NCBI GenBank assembly: GCA_030998225.1
Contig: JAPYXD010000704.1
Location: 12,648,001-12,712,000, forward strand
Source of the DNA: Diplolepis rosae
Taxonomy: Eukaryota > Arthropoda > Insecta > Hymenoptera > Diplolepididae
Direction of reading: 5' to 3'
DNA length: 64,000 bases
The position numbers and the translations under genes are program-made. Position 1 is the stretch's first letter. Each line of letters opens with the position of its first letter. The notes beneath the pieces are model-generated. The model was not told where the DNA came from and did no database searches. It worked only from the letters and a program-made list of their open reading frames with translations. Of this stretch, positions 33,380 to 45,260 are shown piece after piece.

Positions 33380-34501
33380 CACTGTTGGGTAAGTTCCTCT
33401 ATAAAAAGTAACTCCTTATAGTCACGTTACTTTACAAAAAAAAGTTACCATTACGGTTACTTTTTCAAAAAAGTAACTCGTTACAGTTACAGGTGAAAGT
33501 AACTTAAGGTAAAAATAGATAATTTTGCTTTCAAGAATAGCAATATTATTATTGATGGTCTATTTTGAAAGAGAAAAGATTATTTTCTGATTTTCAAAAA
33601 TAAATTCTTTAATGGCTGAAACCATTAAAAAAAGATTTTCCAAAACGAAATTTTTATAAACAAATTGCTGAATTTGATAATAATTTATTCATTTTCAAAA
33701 ATTGGAAATCGTTAACTTATAGGGAATCTTTTTCTTGAAAAAGTGATTTGTAATTTATTAAAATCGCATAATTTTTTTTTCCATACCTCCAGTTTTAGGA
33801 TTGGATAAAAAATATAATTTTGCCACGCCAAAAACCATCAGATTTTTGAACAAAGTTTTAATTTCTTCTTCAAAACTTCGCCATTTTGTTGCTTTTTAAT
33901 TTTTTTTTACAATCGAGGGTCATTGTATAAGAAATATATTCCAGACTATTTAAATTTTTTATTTTTTTTTATTTCAGGCACTGTGAAGACGACAATCACT
34001 GCAGCAGTAGCGGAACTTTTTTTTTGAAGACTCAGGCGATGGTGGATAATTTGCTGAAAATCGAATATTTTCATTTGGAAACATTACTGTGTATTCATTA
34101 TTTTTGCACAAATATATCTGCAAAATTTTAAAACATTCGATGCAATACTTTATTTTTTAAATTCGCAAAAATCACCTGTTTTTCAGGCGGTCAAACTAGT
34201 TGTGCCCCTTAAGTTACTTTAAAAGTTACTTTTTACCACCCCCCCCCCCCCCCCACTTAATTTTTCAACCTGGAAAGATTGAAATAAAATGATTTTTTTA
34301 AAAATATATAATGAAAAATACACAACGTGAAAAAGTAACTGAAAAAAGTTACCAGTTACTGGGTAAATAGTAACTAAGTTATTACAGTACAGTACAGTAC
34401 AGTTATTTTCTTTGGAAAGTAACGAAGTTACTGAAAAAGTTACATGTAACGTAACTTTTGAAGTACCTTCATTACTTTTTACGAGTTACTACCTACCACT
34501 G
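33380..34501. mobile_element. hAT-like GTAACTTT element with perfect 8-bp target duplication
   Basis: Starts CACTGTTGGGTAAGTT, ends AACTACCTACCACTG. CATAATAC lies directly on both sides (33372-33379, 34502-34509). Inside, the two ends are full of GTTAC/GTAAC words (AAAAAGTAACTC, GTTACAGTTACAG), a style known from widespread hAT-type short elements. Also carries ACAGTACAGTACAGTACAG (34385) and a 16-C run (34239). The body between 33504 and 34212 is a later TTAA insertion. No transposase. Confidence 0.9.
33504..34212. mobile_element. Chimeric A/B TTAA insertion inside the hAT element
   Basis: Begins TTAAGGT and jumps at once to AAAAATAGATAATTTTGC of family A (the next ~30 bp of A are missing). 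It follows A in part to about 33775, then switches to B sequence (CCTCCAGTTTTAGGATTGG onwards) and ends as a normal B right end, CTAGTTGTGCCCCTTAA. The A part itself has a deletion (ATTATTTTCTG joins to TTTTCAAAAATAAATTC). Both ends have TTAA. Confidence 0.8.
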
Positions 34502-34509
34502 CATAATAC

Positions 34510-35199
34510 CTTGAAAAAACATAAAACGTGCCAAATATTTGGTTTTGATACCAAGAACTAGATTTTTTCTAACAATATTATTAAATGTAAATGAACCATT
34601 CTGCTTAATTTGAACTCTTCATTCATATATATTTGAGTTAGATATTTTTGTTGAAAAAATGTCTTTAAATTAAAAAGTAGAATGTTGAGTCTCAATTGAA
34701 TCCTGACCAATAAAAGAAATCTTTGAATGAAAAGTAAAAGACATCAAACAATGTTTCAAAGGATTTGAGAGAAACCTTTGAGGAAAAGGTTTTCCTTTGT
34801 AAAAATCCTGTCAAGTGATTTACTTTTACTTCTTAATAGCTTTCCTCCAACTTAATTAAAGTGTTCTTGAGTAAGGAGTTTAAATCAAGTGATATGAAAA
34901 GTGTTTTGTAATTAAAGAAAGGATAATCATTTGGAAATTGTTTTTGCTTATAAAGTGCTTATTGCTTATAAACTGAACACTGATATTATAGGTAAACAAA
35001 TATATTTTTATGACATTTAAGGGGAAATCACATTAAGCAGTTCAAAATAGCTATTTGTTTTACTAGTGGGAAAAACAAGCAATTACCAATGAGTGTGAAG
35101 TTAGCAACACGAACAGAAGAAAAATATTACAATCACCCGTATTGACAATAGCTTGTTCCTCATGAGTGAAGCACGTTATTTTTCCCAACACTTCTAGTG
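34510..35199. other. AT-rich DNA, no gene seen
   Basis: No repeat partner or coding sequence found. Confidence 0.4.
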
Positions 35200-35204
35200 A
35201 CAAT

Positions 35205-35340
35205 TATACTTTCACCATCTGTTTTGAGACCGGAAAATGGCTATTTCCCTCACAAATGGGGAAAACAGCAACAGTTGTAAAATCAGCCATTTTCCCATCT
35301 CAAAACCGACGGCGAAAGTACAATTTTCACTAGATGCGTG
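35205..35340. repeat. Hairpin with ~50-bp arms
   Basis: TCTAGTGACAATTATACTTT, CACC, and TGTTTTGAGACCGGAAAATGGC are mirrored by GCCATTTTCCCATCTCAAAA and AAAGTACAATTTTCACTAGA. Loop of about 30 bp. CACTAGTGGGAAAA at 35075 may be a third copy of the outer part. Confidence 0.7.
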
Positions 35341-35689
35341 CGAAAAAATCGTTTTTCAAATGTACACATCATGAGCGAAACATCTCTTAAATATGCTTTC
35401 AAAGTTTTAGAACGAAATTCAAATTCTTTCCGATGCTTTGAGCACTAAAAGTAACGCCCGTTTGCTCGGCGCCGCACGCTGGGAGGAAATGCACTTTTTT
35501 CGTTCAAAATGTCCAGAGCTTTCAATTTTGGTCCGATTTTTAATTTTTTATCAAATTCTGTGGAGCTTCGCGGTCAGAACTTTTATCTCCTCCATTTTTG
35601 TATTGATAATTTTTTTACTCAAAGTATGGAAAAATTAACATTTTTTACATAACAATTTTTTACGCTTTAATAACTGCTTAGGTAAACTG

Positions 35690-36300
35690 TATATTGTCTT
35701 AAATGAATGTTGAGGAACTCACAGAATACAAATAAATTGTTTATTATTCCATTTAATTGTTATAAACAAATTTTATGAACAAATTGGCAAATAATCTTAT
35801 TATCGGTAAAAAAAAATTCTTTTTCTAAAAGTGCTTCGTATTAATGTAGAAATGACATTTAATAAGAAAAATAATTAAAAGGGTAACAAATAACCATTGT
35901 TATAAACAATTCTTGTGGAAAAATATTTAAATTTGAAGTTTTTTCATATTATAATTTCCTTCAATTGCCTAAACGACTTCAGGTATTCCTTAGAATAATA
36001 AATCTTTAATAATATTTGGTAAAATATAACAATTAAAATTTGCATACACAAATTAGATAAACAAATTCATAATTTTGCCCCTTTCGCGTAGAAAAAAAAT
36101 GTTGATGCACTGAAAATGTTTTAAACTATTGGATGCATGACTGCTAGTCACAAAACTATTTGAAAAGTTAACAATAACCATTGTTATAAATAATTCTTGT
36201 TAATATATTCCTGAAAATAATATATCTGATAATTTTTGGTAAAATGTAACAATCTGAATGTTTATAAACAATTAAGATAAACAAATTTCAAATTCAGGTT
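35690..36300. repeat. Repeat Q, tandem ~141-bp units with ATTGTTATAAACAAT
   Basis: The near-palindrome TTGTTATAAACAA occurs at about 35757 and 35899, and as TTGTTATAAATAA at 36182 (steps 142 and twice 141), with GTTTATAAACAATTAAGATA at 36261. Units share AACAAATTxATGAAC and AATAATxTTTGGTAAAAT. The same motif and spacing make up the foldback at 57436-58806. Confidence 0.6.
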
Positions 36301-36489
36301 CCTGAAACGACATTTTTTCGATTTGCGGGAAACGTAACTCAAAATCTAAACGACCGAACATTTGCAAAATTGATATACGTTTACTTTATTTAATTGACAA
36401 GAACGTGAACCTACAATTATTGAGATATTGGCATTTTTTGAAGTATTTCTCAAAATCGCTAACTCCTAAAAAACATGAATAAAAGGTGC

Positions 36490-37160
36490 TTAAGATAGTT
36501 TGTTCACGAAAATTAGACCTCAGGCAAGAATAGATAATTTTGCGTTCAAGAATAGAAATATTTTTATTGAAGGGCTAATTTGAAAGAGAAAAGATTATTT
36601 TTCATGAAGAAAATTTGAAACACAAAAAAATTATTTTATTAATAAATTTTATTTATGCCCAAACTTATTTTCTTATCGCTTCGAGACAAATTTTTAAAAA
36701 TAATGCGATTCTAATAAATCACGGTTCATTTTTTTAGGAAAAAGATTCTCTACAACTTGACCGTTTCCAATTTTTGAAAATAATTCTTTAATGGCTGGAA
36801 TTATAAAAAAACTATTTTTCAAGACAACATTTTTATAAGCAAATTGCTGTATTTGATAATAATTAATTCAATTTCAAAAATAGGAAACGGTCATGTTGTA
36901 GAGAATCTTTTTCCTAAAAAAGTGAATCGTGATTTATTAGAATCGCATAATTTTTAAAAATTTGGCTCGAAGCGATAAGAAAATAAGTTTGGACAAAAAT
37001 AAAATTTATTAATAAAATTATTTTTTGTGTTTCAAATTTTTCTCATGAAAAATAATTTTTTCTCTTTCAAATTAGTCCTTCAATAATAATATTGCTATTC
37101 TTGAAAGCAAAATTATCTATTTTTGCCTGAGGTCTAATTTTCGTGAACGAACTACCTTAA
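36490..37160. mobile_element. Family A TTAA palindrome, copy A6
   Basis: TTAAGATAGTTTGTTCACGA at the left and CGTGAACGAACTACCTTAA at the right (671 bp). The right TTAA (37157-37160) is also the left TTAA of element D. Confidence 0.92.
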
Positions 37161-37869
37161 GGGGGGTTTCTACTTTGTTCGGCCGAAAAAACGTGCTTTT
37201 TTTAGAAATTTTTTTTGGGGATTGTATTTAAGATAAACACTTGAAATTTTTTTTCAGTTGTAGGTACAAGTTTATTGTACAAGTACAAAAAGTTTTTTTT
37301 CACTTTATACTGAAGCAAAATTTTGAACGCGTTTGTCTCAAAACTATATTTTTTGGCATTGCGGAAGTGATTTAAGCCAGACGAGTTGAGCAATGGCCAC
37401 GAAATTTTTAAAAGTCGTGTATCAAGGGCTTAGCTATGGCTCGTACTAGAATCTTCAAAAAATATTAATAATTTTTCATTTTACATAACAATTTGTATCG
37501 AAAAAAGTGGGCAAAAATCGAGTTTTTTATTCAAAATCGAATCATTTTTTCATTTTTTTTTCGAAATCCTAGTACCGGTCAAAGTCAAAAGTATACAAAG
37601 TAAGAATATATTTCATTTTTGTGTTTCAGGTCATCTGAAACAGCGGCAGGACTTCCGAGAGTGGGAAAAATTCGCTCGGCGCGCCACCATTGCTCAATGC
37701 CCCCCTCCCCCCTTTGCATATTTGTACTGAAAACTTTTTGTACTTGTACAATAAACTTGTACATACAACTGAAAAAAAATTTCAAGTGTTTATCTTAAAT
37801 ACGTTCCCCAAAAAAAATTTCTAAAAGAAGCACGTGTTTTCGGTTGAACAAAGTAGAAACCCCCCTTAA
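37157..37869. mobile_element. Family D TTAA element
   Basis: TTAAGGGGGGTTTCTACTTT at the left and GTAGAAACCCCCTTAA at the right (TTAA 37866-37869). Arms of about 155 bp match, including AAGATAAACACTTGAAATTT and GTACAAGTTTATTGTACAAG. The ~400-bp middle is asymmetric. No transposase. Shares its left TTAA with A6, so one inserted into the end of the other. Confidence 0.9.
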
Positions 37870-39965
37870 GGTCCAAAAAAATCTCCTTTTGTTTTTACCC
37901 ATCAAAAAAAAATTCCGAAAAACACTCCATATATGACCCCCTAATGTGGTTTTCCCCCCTTCATTTATATCAGATTTCCACCTAATTGTTAATAATAAAA
38001 AATTTGCGTTAAATAAATTATGAAATATTGGTCTTCTAATTGAGAAAAGTATCACTGAAATTGCAAATCTGATGAGAAAAGCATTTGAGAAAGTAATTTT
38101 TGAATTAATTTCAATTCCCTTTATTTCAGATTTTATATTTAAATGTCATTTAATTCAGACTTCTTACTGGGTTGAATTTATGATGATATACGAGTACATG
38201 CTAAAAATTGTATAATATAAAAGGTGTAAACCCTACTTTAAAAATGCTACAAATAGGGAAGAAATTGCCTTTTACCTCTATGCCACCTACTTCAGTAAGT
38301 ATAAAGAGAGGTTTTAAAGAGTGAAAGAATACATGCGTGTACAGGCACTACTTTTCTTTTATAGCTTCTCCACCTTTTTCCTTTACCATGCCTTGGAGAA
38401 TAGCCATCAGGTTTCTTGGATACAATAGACGTGGTTATACGACCAATATAAACCAATGAAATGGTGATACCAAACTTGATTTGATTAATTGTGATTGTAG
38501 TCCTCACGCAAAAAACAGGGATTCTTGTTTTTCTGATTAAATGCTCTTTTTATAGGCAGGTGACCATGAACGAATTTTTACGATGTATCTACGTAAAATC
38601 ACCTATAATAAATTATAGTACAAATAAACTGAGACTCCACTTTTATATCGACATAAAAAGGAATTTGTAAAGACAACATTTTTAGACTAGATTTTTCTAG
38701 ACAATTTTTAGTTCAATAAAGCAAATTTTACTAACAAACAAATTTTGTTGAATCAATGAAATCATTTTGCTGGATTAAACAAATATTTTGTTGTCCGTTT
38801 AAAAACCAAATACTGTGGTTGAACAAAAATTTATTAGGGCCATGGATCAATTTACATTCATTCATGTAAGATAACTTTTTTATTTTACAAAATGTCTCTT
38901 CCTGGCAATTTGGAAAATACAACAGAAAATAATAAAGAACGTCTGTCAACTTCATTGAGTGAAAACTAGAATTTATTTCTAATGTCCTACTGTACAGAAT
39001 AATCGACCATCAATCATAAACCTTTTAAATGTACATTTTTCAGTGAAAACTCAAATGAAAAAGTCCGTCCTGAAAATATTTAATTTTGAAAACGCATCTG
39101 AAGAAACGTTTAAAAATGGTCTTTTTACTCAATTTATAAAAAGGAATTTATAATAGCAAGATTTATGTTTAATGGTATAAAAATGTTTGTTAAAAAACTT
39201 ATGAACTGAATTGTCATACTGCTTCAAAATTATTTAAAAATGATAAAAAATAATAAATAATGAGTAGAAAGTAAATTTATTTAGAGGTTTATAATCAATG
39301 CAGTTGATTGTCAAATGCGAACCAGTTTTAAAAAAAGCGAAAAATTTCCCATCGGCTAAAAAAGAGGTGGGGAAATTTTTTCGAAATTTCTTTGACATCA
39401 TTTTCTTAAGAAACAAAGAAACGGAAAGTTTTACGATGGTTTATTGCAACGTTTAGAGCCAGATATAAAAAGGAAAACGTCCGCTTTTGATCAACAAGAA
39501 AATTGCACGAATTGGGGTTTTCATTGATTCCCCGCCTACCCCATTTGCCAATTCTGGCCTCGAGCGACTTTTTCCCAATTCCGAACTTAAAAAAATGTCT
39601 TGGAAAGAAATTTTTATCTTTCGATAAAGTAGAAAAAGTTATAAACAAATATTTTTAGGTTTGAACAAATTTAATTTTTCCAAATGCATTTTAATTGTTG
39701 TTTCTTGAAAAAAAAAACTGACCCAATGCCAATGGAATTAAAACTATAACAATTTTAATCTTAGGTAAAAATAAAAGGTTAATAAGGTTAATTTTAAAAT
39801 TTCATATGAGACCCTCTGTCGCGAATCGGAAAAGAATTTTTAGAAGAAAGCTTACATACACGGATTTTTGCTAAACTACGTTTCAATTTAGGAAAAAAAG
39901 TGAAATAGTGAGAATTTTTCGCCACGAAATACTGAACTTTAGATGATTTATATGATAATTTACTA
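37870..39965. other. AT-rich DNA, no gene seen
   Basis: Longest repeat-poor stretch in this part. Frames 37795-38055, 38292-38507, 38731-38955 and 39406-39648 (all minus) have no domain or repeat partner. Possible unique host sequence. Confidence 0.35.
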
Positions 39966-39967
39966 TA

Positions 39968-40248
39968 CTCTCTAAATCTAAATCAGTCAAATTTTCACTG
40001 ATTGAATCTGTGATTTGCCTTTTCACTGATTCATCAGTGAAAAAATATTTTTCACTGTTAAATCAGTTAATTTTCACTGATTCATCGGTGAACAAAATAT
40101 TTTTCACTGTCAAATCAGTCAATTTTCACTGAAATAATCAGTGAAATTTGAATGATTTACAGTAACCTCTTTTTAGCTATTTGAATCAGTCTAATTTCAC
40201 TAATAATTCACATAATAATAAAAAAAAAAAATATTCAAATTTAGAGAG
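39968..40248 (+). mobile_element. Family M element, copy 4
   Basis: CTCTCTAAATCTAAATCAG to TTCAAATTTAGAGAG flanked by TA (39966-39967, 40249-40250). Right arm has a local A-rich replacement (CATAATAATAAAAAAAAAAA) where other copies have CAGTAGATTTTGACTG. Confidence 0.9.
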
Positions 40249-40632
40249 TAGATTGTATCAAACTTTACTGTAACCTATACTAAAGTTTCATATCATTTTT
40301 CGAATCTTTAGTATTTTGACTGTGAAAAATATCCAGTCGGTTAGGAATAATGACTATTTCACCTCGATATTCTCTAGTTTCCTAATATTTTCTATAATTA
40401 TAAAATAAAACATTTATTGTTATAAATAGCTTCTCCGTGTATTTTTTAGAGGAAAATTGAAATCTACAATGAAAAATAGAGCCCCCCCCCCGGGCGGGTA
40501 TAGGTTAAATTTTTGCAATCGCTTCTCTCCCTCGAAGATAAAAGTTTTTTATTGCGGGCATTTTTTTTTCATACGGCGGGTATTTCTTAAGATATTGCGA
40601 TGTCTCAAGTTAAAATTTCACCTTGTAATATA
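40249..40632. other. AT-rich DNA with a C10 run
   Basis: CCCCCCCCCC at 40484-40493 followed by GGGCGGG. No gene supported. Confidence 0.4.
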
Positions 40633-40933
40633 CACTGGAACGCCAATTTCAGATAAACCGGTTTAAGAGAATCGGCTGGGAACGCGGAAGAATATGGGGT
40701 ATATTTCACATTTATTGTTACACCTATGCTGGAACTGAATTTTATATTTATTATTTTCCATCTCTCAAATGTTATAATTTACCATGATTAAATACTTCAG
40801 GTGATGAATATGAAACGGACGCGATACACAACACTTGATACGGCGCTGGTTTTTTATGATTTCACATTTCACTGACCTTGTCCAATTATAAATACACCAT
40901 GCAAAAACAGTTTTAATAATCGGGGTTCCAGTG
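40633..40933. mobile_element. Tigger/pogo-like short element (301 bp)
   Basis: CACTGGAACGCCAATTTCAG at the left, and the inverted right end reads CACTGGAACCCCGATTATTA. TA on both sides (40631-40632, 40934-40935). Form and target fit pogo/Tigger-type terminal repeats. No transposase seen. Confidence 0.7.
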
Positions 40934-41554
40934 TATTTTTTATAGAGTATCTGTATGTTTACTGGTCTAATAGATCAATCAGAGTGAAGAATCAAGTAAC
41001 TCATAAGAAAATTAGCGCAATTCACTACAAGTGTTATAGTTTGAACATAAGTGTTTTACTAATTAAGATCAAATTAATACTAAAAATAAGCTCAACATGG
41101 ATAATTGATGTAGTTTGAAGAAAAGAGAAACGTTTAATACCGTCATAATTGGAGTCAGAATGGTCCATATAACCAATCAGGTACGCATACTGATATCCTA
41201 TTTTATCCTGTTATGGCAAAATGGCATTGTATCATTCCCATTGAGTGATCTCGTTAGGCAGACAACTGCAGTTACAACGGTAACAACGCATTTCAGGGAA
41301 AACGTCAAAGTTCCGGGTTACTACGACGAGTTCATCTTAACTGCTATCTTTAAAAGGAATATATGATCCTTACTTTGCATACAATTTTCATAATGGCTAC
41401 ATTAAGGGTATAGTGTTTCGAAAATTCCCACATCCAACGACCTTCGGAATGTTTATTAGAATTTACACAATTTTAGGGTTTCATTGCGAACTTTGAAATA
41501 GGGTAATTAAACTAGAATATGCGTTTAGCTTATATTTTGAAAATTATTTGAAAC
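40934..41554. other. AT-rich DNA, no gene seen
   Basis: A frame at 41115-41366 has fairly balanced composition (IGVRMVHITNQVR) but no match I recognise. TTAAGGGTATAGTGTTTCG at 41403 looks like another TTAA-type terminus without a partner. Confidence 0.35.
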
Positions 41555-42276
41555 TTAAGGGGCACAAGTAGTTTGAAATTTTGAAAATTTCGAATTTTTT
41601 TTTTCATCTTTTAACAGCCCAGCAGGCGCTTTTCGAAGAAGAGGAAGGTGAATTGTATGGGCCTGGAATAGCAGATTAGCTCTAGGTATGATACTTAAAA
41701 ATTTATAACAAGGAAATCAGTACTTTTATTTTTAAACGCGTTTTTCTCAGAACTACATTTTTCAAATTTGCTGCAGCTGTAACTGGATAAATTATCCGAT
41801 CGACTTGGGTCTTTTTTTTAGCTTATTGTGTATTTGTTTTTCCATAGAATGACCATCCAGTTTTATGATTGGATGAAAAATATAATTTTGCTACACCAAA
41901 AACCATCAAATTTTTGAGCAAAATTTTAATTTTTTTTTTCAAAACTCCGCCATTTTGTTGCATTTTCATTTTTTTTTACAATCGAGGGTCATTGTATAGG
42001 AAATATATTCCAGTTTAATTAAATTTTTTTTTATTTCATTCACTGTGAAGGCGACAATCACTGCAGCAGTAGCGGAACTTTTTTTTTTTTGAAGACTCAG
42101 GAGATGGTGGATAACTTGCTGAAAATCGAATATTTTCATTTGGAAACATTACTGTGTATTCATTATTTATGCACAAATATATCTGCAAAATTTTTAAATA
42201 TTCGATGGAATACTTTTTTTTTTAAATTCACAAAAATCACCTTTTTTGAGGCGGTCAAACTAGTTGTGCCCCTTAA
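41555..42276 (+). mobile_element. Family B TTAA element, copy B3
   Basis: TTAAGGGGCACAAGTAGTTT to CTAGTTGTGCCCCTTAA (TTAA 41555-41558, 42273-42276). Same interior as B1, plus a ~160-bp insert at about 41670-41832 between GGGCCTGGAAT and TTGTTTTTCCAT. The frame 42089-42505 runs through B3 into F and is not a gene. Confidence 0.9.
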
Positions 42277-42505
42277 GGTAATGGATCTAACTGACCACGT
42301 GACTTCGGTAATTGCAATTACAGTATCTAAGGTTATTCAAAAATTAATAACTATAATAGATTTTTCGTGGCAGACAGACCTAGGGTCTTTTAGTCACGTT
42401 TGTCTGGCACCGAGAATTCATTTTAATTATTATTTTTCGAGTAACCTCACATACTGTAATTGCAATTACCCGATGTCAGGTGGTCCGGTTGGTCCATGGC
42501 CTTAA
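42273..42505. mobile_element. Family F TTAA element (233 bp)
   Basis: Inverted repeats of about 65 bp: TTAAGGTAATGGATCTAAC at the left, and TTAAGGCCATGGACCAACC reading inward from the right. Both continue to GGTAATTGCAATTACAGTAT. Shares TTAA 42273-42276 with B3 and 42502-42505 with A7. Single copy in the window. Confidence 0.85.
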
Positions 42506-43174
42506 GGTAGTTGATCCACGAAAATTAGATCTCAGGCAAAAATAGATAATTTTTCTTTCAAGAATAGCAATATTATTATTGGAGGGCTATTTTGGAAGAG
42601 AAAAGATTAATTTCCATGACAAAAATTTGAAACACAGAAAAATAATTTTGTTAATAAATTTTATTTTTGCCCCAACTTTTTGTCATATTGCATCTTACCA
42701 AATTTTAAAACATTATGCGATAATTATAAATTACAAATCACTTTTTCAAGAAAAAGATCCCCTACAACTTAACCATTTCCAATTTTCGAAAATGAATAAA
42801 TTATTATCAAATTCAGCAATTTGTTTATAAAAATTTCGTTTTGGAAGACGTTTTTTAATGGTTTCAGCCATTAAAAATTGATTTCTAAAAATCAGAAACG
42901 GTGAAGTTGTGGGGAAATCTTTTCTTTGAAAAATGATTCATGATTTATTAGAATCACATAAGTTTTTAAAATTTGGTAAGAAGCGTTAAGAAAAAAAGTT
43001 GGGTAAAAAATAAAATTTATTAAAAAAATTATTTTTCTGTGTTTCAAATTTTTTTTATGTAAAATAATCTTTTCTCTTTCAAAATAGGCCTTCAATAATA
43101 ATATTGTTATTCTTGAAAGCAAAATTATCTATTTTTGCCTGAGGTCTAATTTGCGTGGATGAAAACTACCTTAA
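42502..43174. mobile_element. Family A TTAA palindrome, copy A7
   Basis: 673 bp, TTAAGGTAGTTGATCCACGA to GGATGAAAACTACCTTAA. Shares both terminal TTAA sites with neighbours F and C2. The frames at 42579-42830 and 42892-43122 are the two arms. Confidence 0.92.
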
Positions 43175-43408
43175 GGGGATCCGCAATCTTTAATACTTAT
43201 ATTTTTTGAATTTAGACCTTCATATAACTTTTTTATGTTTAGTACCTTTATTTAGAAAGGTTTCGGGGTTTTTTAAAAGTTCCAGCACCTTTATGTATTT
43301 TTAGCCTAAATTTTTTGAGTTTTTTGGGCATTTTTTGAATTCGAATAACTTTTATGTTTTTGAACCAATTGTCATGATTCTTTTTTATTTTGTTCCTTAC
43401 AATATTTA
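43171..43408 (+). mobile_element. Family C end, copy C2 (continues 44325-44420)
   Basis: TTAAGGGGATCCGCAATCTT, then AGTACCTTTATTTAGAAAGG and CCAATTGTCATGATTC, as in C1 and C3. It is interrupted by element R; the host text resumes with ATTCCAATTATTTTTAAAAT. No right terminus found. Confidence 0.75.
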
Positions 43409-44324
43409 CACGGAGAAAAATGGATATTGAAAAGTAGATATTCAAATAGGAGATATTCATCCATAATATTTAGATATTGACACGCAATATTAAAATATTT
43501 TTTTTCAATATATAAGATTTTCCAGAGAAGTAACATTTGATATTCAGATTCAATAGTTTAGATATTGAAGCATGAAGTGCGCGCGCATATATATAAAGGT
43601 CATGTGATCACTTTTTCGCGCTCATCGAAATCTAAGTGAATCAAAGATTGACATGCTTGCAGCGTGCCGGAAAGATAAATTTTGAAGGTTTATTAAAGTT
43701 TTCTTAGATTCTAATAAGTGTTTCTAATGGAATAAAAGTGATCGGGACTTTAACTTGAGTTGCAGTAAGTTATATATTTTCTCTATATGTAGTTTATAGC
43801 CGAGAATGAAATCTAACCTTAGTGTTAAGGTTAAGTTTCTAAGAAGAACATTTAGTTATTTTAGACATGCCAAATAATGAAAATGAGAGCAATGTATATA
43901 AATCTACTATATACTTATGTACATAATAAAATATTATTTGATTTTTTACTAAAATCTGAATATTTAGTTATTTTATAACCTTTAAAATAATTTTTTGAGT
44001 ATCTTAGACATTGAGCTGTAATATCTATAACTTACCTTTTCAGTATACCTGATATTGAAGTTAAATATCTGAGATATTCAACTTTAGTACCTCAGACATT
44101 CAAGTTTACTAACGAGGATATTCAGAAGTTTAGTATCTTGAATATTCATTTTTAATATCTGAGATAATCAAGCTCAATATCTGAGATACTGGTGCTTAAT
44201 ATCTTTTTTTCAATATCTGCAGGCATTGAAGTAGAATATCTAAATGTTTGTCACATAGTTGAATGCTACAGACATTGTGCTTCAAAATCTAGATATTATG
44301 GGTCAATATCCATTTTTCTCCGTG
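43409..44324. mobile_element. Element R, arrays of GATATTCAA words (916 bp)
   Basis: CACGGAGAAAAATGGATATTG at the left and CAATATCCATTTTTCTCCGTG at the right, a 21-bp inverted repeat. Interior carries many ATCTGAGATATTCAA / TTGAATATCTxAG-like words in both orientations (44020-44250), forming a loose repeat. Terminus resembles family S. Inserted in C2. No coding sequence. Confidence 0.8.
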
Positions 44325-44696
44325 ATTCCAATTATTTTTAAAATTTTACTCAATTTCTTTTTCATCTGAACAGATATTCCTCCTAATTTTACTTTTTATT
44401 TTAATTACTTTTCTTACAGGGTAACATCATTTAACGCGCGCGGAATTCTTAAGTTCGCTAAAAAGTTTTACAATAAAGTTCTAGCCTAATAAATAACTGT
44501 TATACTGACGATATAATTAGCGTAAACTTTCACATTAGAAGATATAGAAGAAGGGACGAAAATTAAAATAAATGTCAATCGTAAATCGCTCCTTAACGAG
44601 TTACTCCTATCCCACATCTAATTTTTATTAGTTCCACATGATTTATTTTCTTTATAATAACCCGTGAAACGCTAAGTTCTCTTACACACGGAGTAA

Positions 44697-44944
44697 GATA
44701 GTTTGAGAAACTTTACTCATCTTTTATAGACAAGTTGAAGATTATTTAATATTATTGCAATAATTTATGACGTACCAAATGTTGAAGATTGCATCACAGT
44801 TTGGTTAACTTTAAAAATTTAGAGTGAAGTATCAAAATGTAGGTCACAAATTATTACAATAATATTAAATAATCTTTAACTTGTCCATATATCCCAACTT
44901 TGCTTAAAAGTTGAGTAAAGTTTCTCGAACTATTTTTCTACGTG
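44697..44944. mobile_element. Family S element, copy 2
   Basis: CACGGAGTAAGATAGTTTGA to TCTCGAACTATTTTTCTACGTG, arms with AAACTTTACTCA and TATTACAATAATATTAAAT as in S1. CA on both sides. Confidence 0.75.
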
Positions 44945-45081
44945 CAAAATTAACTTCTAAAATTTGAATTCTTTAAATCTTAATATATGATAAAATGATG
45001 CACAAGTATTTTGAACTTTTAAATATCTTATAATATTTTTACAACAAATTTTTTGATGGAAGAAAAAATAAAATTTCTTTC

Positions 45082-45260
45082 TTAAGGGGATCCGCCACCT
45101 TTAATATTTTTATTTTTTGAGTTTAGAACTTCCATATAATTTTTTTTATTTTTAGTACCTTTATTTAGAAAGGATTTGGTTTTTTTTTTTAAACTCCAGC
45201 ATCTTTATGTCATTTTAAACTAAAATTTTTGAGTTTTTGGGCATTTTTTTGACATTTTTT
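45082..45260 (+). mobile_element. Family C left end, copy C3
   Basis: TTAAGGGGATCCGCCACCTT, then AGTACCTTTATTTAGAAAGG and TTTTTGGGCATTTTTTTGAC. Only one end. Confidence 0.75.

Noticed and set aside
42089..42505. 138-codon open frame, the longest in the window
   Set aside because: It runs across the junction of TTAA elements B3 and F, and the matching B copies do not keep it open.
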